A program made the translations under genes and the position numbers. A DNA stretch of 21,640 bases, from contig CAKPQH010000016.1 in the NCBI GenBank assembly GCA_934178475.1, positions 1-21,640 on the forward strand. The letters are read 5' to 3'. The number at the start of each line of letters is the position of its first letter. The first letter of the stretch is position 1. This stretch comes from an uncultured Clostridia bacterium. Its GTDB lineage: Bacteria; Bacillota; Clostridia; TANB77; CAG-508. This document shows, in pieces, positions 9,953-15,983 of the stretch. The notes beneath the pieces are model-generated. The model did not search any database, was not told where the DNA came from, and saw only the letters and a program-made list of their open reading frames with translations.

Positions 9953-9992
9953 TTTCCTTTTTGGAAATAATATGATATAATATTATTATAAT
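9953..9992 (+). promoter_or_regulatory. Promoter with inverted repeat upstream of HTH-Fic
   Basis: TTGGAA (9961-9966) and TATTAT (9984-9989) are 17 bp apart; other -10-like boxes (TATAAT at 9976 and 9987) overlap. The inverted repeat TTTCC-N5-GGAAA (9953-9967) covers the -35 box and is a candidate operator for the helix-turn-helix of the gene it precedes. No clear terminator for hsdS is seen in 9906-9952. Confidence 0.45.
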
Positions 9993-10012
9993 CAAAAAGG
10001 AGAGTTTTTATT

Positions 10013-10948
10013 ATGTTAGGAGAAAAAATAAAATTATATAGAGAAAATAAAAAAATGACTCAAAGTGAAATTGCAGAAACATTAGGAGTAAAAGCAGCAA
10101 CTATTTCCAAATATGAGGCAGGAACTTTAGAACCTAATATTGAATCATTAAAAAAATTAGCTGAATTGTTTGAGATATCAGTTGATGAATTAATTAAAGA
10201 AGATGATTTTGATATATCTAAAATAAATATTTTAGAAGTGTTAAGAGAACAAAAAAATATGAAATTAAAAGGTAATTTATATCATAATACTCAAATTACT
10301 TTTGCATATAATACTAATCATATTGAGGGAAGTAAACTTACAGAAGATCAGACTAGATATATTTATGAGACTAATACATTATTAGCAGAAAAAGACTCAA
10401 TAACAGATTTAGATGATGTTTTAGAAACATCTAATCATTTTAAATTGGTTGATTATATGTTAGATATAGCAGATAAAAAACTAACAGAAAGAATGATAAA
10501 AGAATTTCATAAGATATTAAAAGAAGGAACATCAGATAGTAGAAAAGATTGGTTTGCCGTTGGAGATTATAAGAAATTACCAAATGAAGTGGGGGGACTA
10601 AAAACTACAGATCCTAAATATGTTGAGAGAGATATGAAAAAACTATTAGAATGGTATGAGTCTTTGAAAAAAGTTACAATATATGAAATAATAGAATTTC
10701 ATGCTAAATTTGAAAAGATACATCCATTTCAAGATGGAAATGGGAGAATCGGTAGAATAATTGCATTTAAAGAATGTTTAAAAAATAATATAGTACCGTT
10801 TATTATTCTAGACAAGGATAAATTATTTTATTATAGAGGGTTAAATCAATATCAAACTAATAAAGAAAAAGGATATTTAATAGATACTTGTTTAAATGCG
10901 CAAGATCAATACACAGAGATGATTAAATATTATATTGGAAATAAATAA
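10013..10948 (+). CDS. HTH-Fic fusion protein, predicted self-inhibited AMPylase and regulator
   Basis: A 311-residue protein with an N-terminal XRE helix-turn-helix (about 5-60: MTQSEIAETLGVKAATISKYE) and a Fic domain. The catalytic motif HPFQDGNGRIGR (237-248) has all core residues (His237, Asp241, Asn243, Arg245, Arg248), so nucleotidyl transfer should be possible. An inhibitory helix TNHIEG (Thr101, Glu105, Gly106) lies N-terminal to the catalytic core, the class II Fic arrangement in which the glutamate blocks ATP binding. AAAAGGAGAG precedes the ATG. The inverted repeat at -35 suggests autoregulation. Target is unknown. It sits between the restriction operon and a helicase gene in the same direction. 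It could be a stand-alone regulator or part of a two-gene system. Confidence 0.88.
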   Translation: MLGEKIKLYRENKKMTQSEIAETLGVKAATISKYEAGTLEPNIESLKKLAELFEISVDELIKEDDFDISKINILEVLREQKNMKLKGNLYHNTQITFAYNTNHIEGSKLTEDQTRYIYETNTLLAEKDSITDLDDVLETSNHFKLVDYMLDIADKKLTERMIKEFHKILKEGTSDSRKDWFAVGDYKKLPNEVGGLKTTDPKYVERDMKKLLEWYESLKKVTIYEIIEFHAKFEKIHPFQDGNGRIGRIIAFKECLKNNIVPFIILDKDKLFYYRGLNQYQTNKEKGYLIDTCLNAQDQYTEMIKYYIGNK

Positions 10949-10954
10949 ACTAAA

Positions 10955-11003
10955 GAAAAGCAAAATAATAGTAATTATATATTACAGAATTATTTTGCTT
11001 TTT
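10955..11003 (+). terminator. Long AT-rich hairpin between fic and the helicase gene
   Basis: The arms 10956-10969 and 10989-11002 are perfectly complementary over 14 bp (AAAAGCAAAATAAT and its reverse complement). An inner 5-bp stem (GTAAT/ATTAC) sits near the apex, and the right arm ends in TTTTT. It can act as a terminator for fic. As no convincing promoter fits in the 27 bp before the helicase start, it may instead be an attenuator that lets some transcripts through. Confidence 0.6.
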
Positions 11004-11030
11004 ACATTATATGAGAAGGGATTAATTAAT

Positions 11031-13775
11031 ATGATAAAAATTGAAGAAAAATATGATTTTAATAGTATAGATAAAAAAATAATGGAAGCTAATTCAAATA
11101 TTGAACGAAATATAGATAGATTTTCTGCTGATGATCGAGGATTCTTATCTCAAAACTTATTAAATGCATTAAGAACTTTTGTAGAATATATTGCTGTTAA
11201 GATATATTTAACAGGAAAAACAGAAATAATTAATTATGATAATGGAACAGTTAGAATTGCATTAGATTATATAAAAAGTAGGGGAAGAATAAAATTTATT
11301 GAAAGATTCCATTACTATCTGCAGATATCAAGATCACACTACATAGAAAACGATGATTCTGCAGAAAGGCTTATGCTTAAATATTATAAATATCTAATAT
11401 TATTAAAGGATTATATGAAGATATTCTATAACATAGATATTCTAAATAATATAACTGATTTTCCACTTGATTTAGATAGTACTTTTAGTGATTATTATAA
11501 AAAGGTTGCTGATGTAATAAAACAGGTTCCAATTAATACATCTGATCAATTCAGTGGAGATAAATATTATGTACAAAAATTAAAAACTTTTTTTGTTAAT
11601 GGGAAAATATATTATGAAGTTACTTTATCACCAGCTAAAGATAAGGTTAATAAGTATGATAAAATTATAGCATTTACTAGAATGCATATTATGCCAAATT
11701 ATTCAATAAAGTTGTCTATTGTTAAAGCAAAAGTAAATATTCTTGGGAGAGACATGGCAATAAATATAATAAACAACTGGTCTGTCGCTATAAGAGAATG
11801 CGAAATAAATAATTTTTATAAGGTTTTTGGAATTAATAAAAAATATAAAGCAAATAACAAAGAATATACAGAAGTTATGAGCTTGTTAACAAAAGGACAA
11901 TATAGTTTATTAGATTTAGCAACAATAAATGATATATATTATGATAAAATAAAAGAAAAAATAAAAAGTAATTCAACAACAACTGGAATATTGGATTTGA
12001 TTGATAACTGTAGATATTATATAAAAAATAATAGTAAAGGACATGTTGTACTAAGATATTTATTATATAATTGCAATAATAGAATTATAAAGGATCAGCT
12101 TGCATTAGACAGTTGTTCTATCCTATCGAATTTATACTTGAAATTTGGGTGTATTCCATTTGAGGAAATGCCATATGCATCATCATTAATAAATCATAAT
12201 CCAACAATATATGATTTGATAGATATAGTTCCTATAGAAGGTAGAAATGATGAATTATTAGCAGGTTATATAAAGAAGAATACAGAGCAAAATAATAAAT
12301 TATATACAAGTATAGATGAGGTTAGAAAATTTGGAGATATACCTACATTGGTCAATTCTTATAATAATAAAATATATTATAAACATAAACCTAATAGGTG
12401 TTTGGTAATAGAAAATAATAATTTATATATTCATGGATATGAAGATGACACTATTAATATAATTAATAAGTTGAACTTTTTGACAAATCATGGAATAAGA
12501 GGATATAAAGCATCATTTCAAAGTTTTATAAATCAAGGAAATTACTTAATTAATTGCCCAGAAAAAGAAAATATATTGTTAAATATGTATGAAAATAGTA
12601 CAGTTGCTCTAATATATGGAGCTGCTGGTACAGGTAAAACTACTCTGATTAAACATTTGACATATTTTTATAGTAATGAAAGAAAAATATGCTTAGCTAA
12701 TACAAATTCTGCTGTTGAAAACCTAAAAAGTAATGTAAACAATCAAAACTCTGATTTTATGACAGTACATAAGTTTATTAGTGAATCCAATAATAATACT
12801 GAATGTGACATTTTAATTATTGATGAATGTAGTACAATTAGTAATTCGGATATGAGACAAATTTTAGAAAAGGCAAATTTTAGTGCTATACTGCTTGCAG
12901 GAGATATTTATCAGATTGAATCAATTACATTTGGAAACTGGTTTACACTATCAAAAAAATTAGTAAATCCAGCATCGGTATTTGAATTAAACTTTACATG
13001 GAGAAGTACAAAACAAGAATTGCTAGATTTGTGGGAATTGGTTAGGAATGGCGATGATAGAGTTGATGAAATGTTAGTAAAGAAAGAATTTTCGGAAGAA
13101 ATTAGTGAAGAAATATTTAAAAAGCAAGATGAAGACGAAATTATACTTTGTCTAAATTATGATGGATTATATGGAATAAATAGCATAAATTACTATTTGC
13201 AAAATGAGAATAAAAACAAGTCAATAGTTTTAGATTTAGGTACTTATAAAGTAGGAGATCCAATTATATTTGGAGATACTAATAGATTTTCACCAGTAAT
13301 ATATAATAATTTAAAGGGAAAAATTATAGATATAGAAGAAGATGAGTTTAGATTTTGGTTCTCAGTAGAAATAGATAAAGTAATTAATGAATTAGAAATA
13401 CAATTTTTAGATTTAGAATTGGTAGGAGAATCTGAAAATAATAAATCAATTGTAAAATTCTATGTCAATAAGTATAGAAATGCAGATGAGGATAATGATT
13501 CTGATTTAGCAACAATTGTACCTTTCTCGGTTGCATATGCAGTTTCTATTCATAAATCACAAGGTTTAGAGTATAATTCTGTAAAAATTATAATAACAAA
13601 TGAAATTGATGAATTAATTACGCATAGTATTTTTTATACTTCAATAACTAGAGCAAAGGAAAAATTAAAAATTTATTGGTCTCCAGAATGTCAAAATAAA
13701 ATTATATCTACTATAAAACATATTGAAGATAATAAAGATGTTCATCTTATTAAAAATAAAATAAGTCCAATATAA
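11031..13775 (+). CDS. SF1 RecD/UvrD-like helicase with a long unrecognised N-terminal region
   Basis: A 914-residue protein. The C-terminal half is an SF1 helicase: Walker A GAAGTGKT (530-537), Walker B LIIDECS (Asp598, Glu599), motif III GDIYQ (624-628), motif IV FTWRS, motif V SIHKSQGLEY (His841 to Gly845), motif VI TSITRAKEKL (Arg874). The first 525 residues are unrecognised; residues 1-150 look all-helical and somewhat HEPN-like, but I cannot find the Rx4-6H active-site motif. I start at ATG 11031 with AGAAGGG upstream; the open frame extends to 10935 but overlaps fic and has no ribosome site. It follows HTH-Fic and ends in a strong terminator. A role in defence by acting on invading DNA is inference. 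Confidence 0.8.
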   Translation: MIKIEEKYDFNSIDKKIMEANSNIERNIDRFSADDRGFLSQNLLNALRTFVEYIAVKIYLTGKTEIINYDNGTVRIALDYIKSRGRIKFIERFHYYLQISRSHYIENDDSAERLMLKYYKYLILLKDYMKIFYNIDILNNITDFPLDLDSTFSDYYKKVADVIKQVPINTSDQFSGDKYYVQKLKTFFVNGKIYYEVTLSPAKDKVNKYDKIIAFTRMHIMPNYSIKLSIVKAKVNILGRDMAINIINNWSVAIRECEINNFYKVFGINKKYKANNKEYTEVMSLLTKGQYSLLDLATINDIYYDKIKEKIKSNSTTTGILDLIDNCRYYIKNNSKGHVVLRYLLYNCNNRIIKDQLALDSCSILSNLYLKFGCIPFEEMPYASSLINHNPTIYDLIDIVPIEGRNDELLAGYIKKNTEQNNKLYTSIDEVRKFGDIPTLVNSYNNKIYYKHKPNRCLVIENNNLYIHGYEDDTINIINKLNFLTNHGIRGYKASFQSFINQGNYLINCPEKENILLNMYENSTVALIYGAAGTGKTTLIKHLTYFYSNERKICLANTNSAVENLKSNVNNQNSDFMTVHKFISESNNNTECDILIIDECSTISNSDMRQILEKANFSAILLAGDIYQIESITFGNWFTLSKKLVNPASVFELNFTWRSTKQELLDLWELVRNGDDRVDEMLVKKEFSEEISEEIFKKQDEDEIILCLNYDGLYGINSINYYLQNENKNKSIVLDLGTYKVGDPIIFGDTNRFSPVIYNNLKGKIIDIEEDEFRFWFSVEIDKVINELEIQFLDLELVGESENNKSIVKFYVNKYRNADEDNDSDLATIVPFSVAYAVSIHKSQGLEYNSVKIIITNEIDELITHSIFYTSITRAKEKLKIYWSPECQNKIISTIKHIEDNKDVHLIKNKISPI

Positions 13776-13799
13776 AAGGCGAGAATTAACTCGCCTTTT
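13774..13799. terminator. Bidirectional terminator
   Basis: The perfect 10-bp stem AAAAGGCGAG / CTCGCCTTTT around a 6-base loop gives a U-tract on either strand. It lies between two convergent genes, the helicase (ending 13775) and the small minus-strand gene (ending 13804), and should serve both. Confidence 0.9.
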
Positions 13800-13803
13800 A
13801 AAA

Positions 13804-14097
13804 TTATTCTCCAAAACATCCACTAATCAGTTCTATCCCATCTACAAAACCATTCTTATAATATTTCTCATTCCAGTAGCAAAGATAGTCCATAAAATTT
13901 TTATCAAGCTGATCAAGTTGTTTTTGAACATATTTTTTATTTTGTTTTGGCACATTATTCAAAATCTTTTCAGCTAATTCATCAAAATATATACAATATT
14001 TTTTATCTTGAGGAGTCATATTGCAAAATGCAGTTTCTTCTCTAAATTCTAACCATTCCTTAATAATATCATCATTAACTTCTCTAAAATTATTCAT
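13804..14097 (-). CDS. Small helical hypothetical protein
   Basis: A 97-residue protein convergent with the helicase gene. The start is ATG at 14097, six bases after GGAGG on the minus strand; the open frame continues upstream to 14214 but without a ribosome site. It is rich in Asn, Lys, Glu and aromatic residues, with a C-terminal pattern YWNEKYYKNGFVDGIEL. That 'NGFxDG' ending resembles small clostridial helical proteins of unknown function; I do not assign a role. No signal peptide or membrane segment. It may be a passenger or accessory gene of the island next to the attachment site. Confidence 0.7.
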   Translation of the reverse strand: MNNFREVNDDIIKEWLEFREETAFCNMTPQDKKYCIYFDELAEKILNNVPKQNKKYVQKQLDQLDKNFMDYLCYWNEKYYKNGFVDGIELISGCFGE

Positions 14098-14128
14098 AAA
14101 AAACCTCCAAATTATATAAAATTCAAAA

Positions 14129-14302
14129 TGTCCCCAATTTGCAAATGTATATTTGAACATCTTGTGCGACAAGACTTTCAAAATCTTGGGGACAGAAAGG
14201 GGACAAAAGCCCACAAAAATGTCCTAAAATCGCACAAGAGTTCAGTAAAAGAAAAGTGCTATAAACACTTATATTTCAATAAAAACTAAACATTTCAATA
14301 AA
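14129..14302. repeat. Dense cluster of short inverted and direct repeats
   Basis: TGTCCCCAA (14129-14137) is inverted as TTGGGGACA (14186-14194), with a further direct GGGGACA at 14199-14205. CTTGTGCGA (14161-14169) is inverted as TCGCACAAG (14230-14238). AAGTG/CACTT (14255-14271) can form a hairpin. ATTTCAATAAA occurs directly at 14273 and 14292. No gene is seen. The location beside the tRNA fragment suggests recombinase arm sites, which is inference. Confidence 0.5.
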
Positions 14303-14325
14303 CTTCAAAAATGGCTAATTGAATT

Positions 14326-14371
14326 CTCATAACCCGAAGGTCGTAAGGAAAGAGTCTTGCCCCCGCAACCA
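14326..14371 (+). other. tRNA-Met 3' fragment, candidate attachment site (attR)
   Basis: The sequence runs from an anticodon loop CTCATAA (anticodon CAT, 14328-14330) through CCCGAAGGTCG, a T-arm stem GTAAG/CTTGC, the acceptor strand CCCCGCA, a discriminator A and CCA (14369-14371). The 5' half of a tRNA (acceptor strand, D arm) is absent, and the sequence before the anticodon loop does not pair with 14333-14337. The T loop is altered (GAAAGAGT in place of a TTC-containing loop), so it is not a working tRNA. Homology beginning at the anticodon loop is typical of the copy left by tyrosine-recombinase integration into a tRNA gene. Confidence 0.65.
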
Positions 14372-14380
14372 AAAATCGAG

Positions 14381-14423
14381 TGAATCACTAGAACCTCAAG
14401 GGCTCTGGTGATTCATTTTTTTT
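14381..14423 (+). terminator. Strong terminator after the tRNA fragment
   Basis: The stem pairs 14381-14395 with 14401-14415 (TGAATCAC with GTGATTCA at the base, one G-T pair and one mismatch), followed by eight T's. It probably terminated the original tRNA transcript, which supports the view that host flank starts here. Confidence 0.85.
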
Positions 14424-14442
14424 GCTTCTTTCCCTATTTTGC

Positions 14443-14490
14443 AAAAATATCAGTCAAATGTCAGTCAAACATACAGAAAAGACAGAAAAT
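14443..14490. repeat. 48-nt direct repeat, copy 1
   Basis: 46 of 48 positions match 15044-15091. It contains two TCAGTCAAA words followed by two 9-nt units TACAGAAAA / GACAGAAAA (14472-14489). It lies immediately beyond the terminator of cassette 1. Confidence 0.85.
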
Positions 14491-14516
14491 AAAAAACTGC
14501 CCGCCGAAGCGAACAG
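14489..14516 (-). terminator. UUCG-loop terminator of cassette gene 1
   Basis: On the minus strand CTGTTCGC-TTCG-GCGGGCAG folds into an 8-bp stem with a UUCG tetraloop, followed by TTTTTTATTTT. It is nearly identical to the terminator of cassette 2 (15336-15362). Confidence 0.9.
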
Positions 14517-14546
14517 AAAACGTATTGTTTTTTTGTTGGAATTAGA

Positions 14547-14879
14547 TTATTCTAGCTCGATGGACTTACTCACGGTGAACCGCTCACCGCTACACAGAAC
14601 ATAGAAAGTCTTGCACCCATCAAAGACTTCATATACGATGCAATCATCGGGATAGTGATGGGCACCTGCCTTGATAGCGAGCATGTACTCCAGTGGGAGC
14701 ATTGACTTTCTATCTAAGTCACAATACAGATCGTACGAATAGGCAGTTCGGAAATGAAACGCCTTCACTTTGGCATACCTGTTTTCTGCCAAAGTGCGCA
14801 TGAGTTCAAGAGTCTCTTCCTCGATGCGTTCTGTCGCGAGACCTTCCTGATAGATTTTTTTAATCTGAATCCCAAACAT
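14547..14879 (-). CDS. Small hypothetical protein of cassette 1
   Basis: A 110-residue protein I do not recognise. It begins MFGIQIKKIYQEG, is rich in Tyr, Glu and Leu, and has no signal peptide or membrane segment; the middle is helical and the end (YEVFDGCKTFYVLCSGERFTV) looks like beta strands. The start ATG 14879 follows AGGAGGAAAG on the minus strand. Base composition and codons (GCC, GAG, CTC, TCG) are much richer in GC than the neighbouring genes, pointing to a different source. It has its own promoter, a structured leader and a UUCG terminator, the same set as the unrelated gene in cassette 2. Confidence 0.75.
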   Translation of the reverse strand: MFGIQIKKIYQEGLATERIEEETLELMRTLAENRYAKVKAFHFRTAYSYDLYCDLDRKSMLPLEYMLAIKAGAHHYPDDCIVYEVFDGCKTFYVLCSGERFTVSKSIELE

Positions 14880-14922
14880 TTTTCTTTCCTCCTCGCATTT
14901 GCGATAATTATATAGTCAAGAA

Positions 14923-14952
14923 CTTGTTGCCTCACCAGAGGATATACACAAG
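14923..14952 (-). promoter_or_regulatory. Structured leader RNA of cassette 1
   Basis: On the minus strand an outer stem CTTGT/ACAAG (14952-14948 with 14927-14923) encloses a 6-nt left bulge GTATAT, an inner stem CCTC/GAGG (14941-14938 with 14933-14930) with loop TGGT, and a 2-nt right bulge CA. The same architecture with different outer-stem bases occurs before cassette gene 2. Competing pairs CAAG/CTTG exist on both sides (14960-14957 and 14920-14917), so alternative folds are possible. Confidence 0.6.
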
Positions 14953-14969
14953 ATAACTTGCTAATATAT

Positions 14970-14998
14970 ATTATATCATATTTACATAATGTTTTCAA
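14970..14998 (-). promoter_or_regulatory. Promoter of cassette gene 1
   Basis: On the minus strand TTGAAA (14998-14993) and TATAAT (14975-14970) are 17 bp apart. The start of transcription should be near 14963, giving a leader of about 84 nt. The spacer is similar to that of the cassette 2 promoter. Confidence 0.85.
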
Positions 14999-15043
14999 CA
15001 AAAATGGTGTATTTTGGCAAGATTATGATTGAATCAATTATGA

Positions 15044-15091
15044 AAAAATATCAGTCAAATATCAGTCAAACATACAGAAAAGACAGACAAT
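15044..15091. repeat. 48-nt direct repeat, copy 2
   Basis: The second copy of the repeat at 14443-14490, with two differences, offset by 601 bp. It lies downstream of the 3' end of cassette 2 and upstream of the promoter of cassette 1. Confidence 0.85.
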
Positions 15092-15108
15092 ACAGAAAAT
15101 ACGGAAAA
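15073..15108. repeat. 9-nt tandem repeats, array 1
   Basis: Four consecutive units of consensus TACAGAAAA: 15073 (exact), 15082 (GACAGACAA), 15091 (exact), 15100 (TACGGAAAA). The first two overlap the 48-nt direct repeat. Confidence 0.8.
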
Positions 15109-15152
15109 TTGAAAATTACATAAAGTGGCTTAAGTGCAGACAGGACAGAACA

Positions 15153-15188
15153 TACAGAAAATATAGAAAATACAGACAATACGGAAAA
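15153..15188. repeat. 9-nt tandem repeats, array 2
   Basis: Four more consecutive units: TACAGAAAA, TATAGAAAA, TACAGACAA, TACGGAAAA. The last two units match the second and fourth of array 1 closely, which suggests duplication of the array. The stretch 15190-15335 has no gene I can support; it holds an 8-bp inverted repeat GTGTGGAA (15272-15279) / TTCCACAC (15307-15314). Confidence 0.8.
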
Positions 15189-15335
15189 GTAACTTCGTAT
15201 TGCCCGAAGGTTGTCGGCTCAGCTTTATTCCTCACAATGACAGGAGCAGTAAATTCCTACATTCATGAGAAGTGTGGAAGTTTATTTTTTTCATTTTTAT
15301 ACAGCATTCCACACAAAAATATATTAAACGCACAT

Positions 15336-15362
15336 AAAAAAACTGCCCGCCGAAGCGGACAG
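15336..15362 (-). terminator. UUCG-loop terminator of cassette gene 2
   Basis: On the minus strand CTGTCCGC-TTCG-GCGGGCAG forms an 8-bp stem (one G-T pair) with a UUCG loop and a run of seven T's. It differs by one base from the cassette 1 hairpin. Confidence 0.92.
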
Positions 15363-15380
15363 AAGCCAATAGCTTTTTGT

Positions 15381-15746
15381 TCATGCTTTTTGAATTTGCT
15401 CTTTGAGAAACCTTTTCAGGTCGCTAGCAAATTCATAATTGTCGAATGCCACAAATACCTCGGCAGGCTTATTGAGATTTACTCTGCCGATTTCATGGTT
15501 GCCACCCCAGTTGCACCAGCAGGTGAAAGTACCATCACGGGAAACAGTTCCCCACGAAGAGTATTCACCAGCTCGATCGGTGTACGAAAAGCAGTGTAGT
15601 TCTTCAGTCCCCAACGGAAAAAGAAGAGTTTGGGTACATGCTTTCAGTCCGTCGGTTACGAGCTTTGCCCGTTCAATCAGTTCGGGGGCGTTTGCCAAAT
15701 CTGCCACGGAGATGGTGCCATTCGCAATCAAGTTAGCAAGTTTCAT
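15381..15746 (-). CDS. Small hypothetical protein of cassette 2
   Basis: A 121-residue protein I do not recognise, with no visible similarity to cassette 1. It begins MKLANLIANGTISVADLA (helical), has a Trp/Cys-rich centre (SSWGTVSRDGTFTCWCNWGG) and a basic helical end. There is no signal peptide. Two ATGs are adjacent (15749, 15746); I choose 15746 because AGGAGG (15759-15754) is then 7 bases away rather than 4. GC content is clearly above the surrounding genome. A strong promoter, the shared leader hairpin and the UUCG terminator bracket the gene. Open frames on the opposite strand here are shadows. Confidence 0.78.
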   Translation of the reverse strand: MKLANLIANGTISVADLANAPELIERAKLVTDGLKACTQTLLFPLGTEELHCFSYTDRAGEYSSWGTVSRDGTFTCWCNWGGNHEIGRVNLNKPAEVFVAFDNYEFASDLKRFLKEQIQKA

Positions 15747-15779
15747 CATGAATCCTCCTATATTATAGTTGATGTTGAA

Positions 15780-15812
15780 ACTTTGTTGCCTCTACGAGGA
15801 CATATACAAAGT
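15780..15812 (-). promoter_or_regulatory. Structured leader RNA of cassette 2
   Basis: On the minus strand an outer stem ACTTTGT/ACAAAGT (15812-15806 with 15786-15780), a 6-nt left bulge ATATGT, an inner stem CCTC/GAGG (15799-15796 with 15792-15789), loop GTA and right bulge CA. The outer stem is longer than in cassette 1 yet stays complementary, which is compensatory change supporting a real RNA fold. Confidence 0.62.
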
Positions 15813-15827
15813 AAGTTGATATACATA

Positions 15828-15856
15828 ATTATACCATAGAATTAACATAATATCAA
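15828..15856 (-). promoter_or_regulatory. Promoter of cassette gene 2
   Basis: On the minus strand TTGATA (15856-15851) and TATAAT (15833-15828) are 17 bp apart, with predicted start near 15821. Sequence similarity to the cassette 1 promoter continues through the leader. Confidence 0.85.
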
Positions 15857-15903
15857 CAGTTACTGGTTAAAATTGCGTAGACCGACAAATTAAAATCTTT
15901 GGT

Positions 15904-15933
15904 GTTTAAATTTTGCTAAACGTAGATTATAAT
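15904..15933 (+). promoter_or_regulatory. Putative promoter and operator of the WYL gene
   Basis: TATAAT at 15928-15933 is a good -10 box; the -35 region is weak (TTTAAA, 15905-15910). The inverted repeat GTTTA-N8-TAAAC (15904-15921) overlaps it and may be the regulator's own site. Confidence 0.45.
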
Positions 15934-15983
15934 AGTAAATGAATATAGTAATTCTTACAAAAGAATAAAAAGGAGAAATAGCC

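Noticed and set aside
11031..11480. HEPN ribonuclease domain at the helicase N-terminus
   Set aside because: The region is helical, but I find no Rx4-6H motif; kept only as a resemblance.
14098..14260. 3' end of a tyrosine recombinase gene on the plus strand
   Set aside because: A frame stays open for about 35 codons, but no catalytic Arg/His/Tyr motif can be read and it meets stop codons upstream.
14326..14371. Functional tRNA-Met gene
   Set aside because: No acceptor 5' strand or D arm, the anticodon stem does not pair, and the T loop lacks TTC.
14422..14604. Plus-strand 60-codon open frame
   Set aside because: It begins in the T-run of a terminator, runs through the direct repeat and the UUCG hairpin into the antisense of cassette gene 1, and has no ribosome site.
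15073..15188. CRISPR array
   Set aside because: The units are 9 nt in direct tandem without spacers, and no cas genes are present.
15237..15839. Plus-strand open frames opposite cassette 2
   Set aside because: They are antisense shadows of a GC-richer gene; the minus strand has the promoter, ribosome site and terminator.
14443..15860. Integron cassettes with attC sites
   Set aside because: The hairpins lack the attC core pair GTTRRRY / RYYYAAC, each cassette has its own promoter, and no integron integrase is seen.
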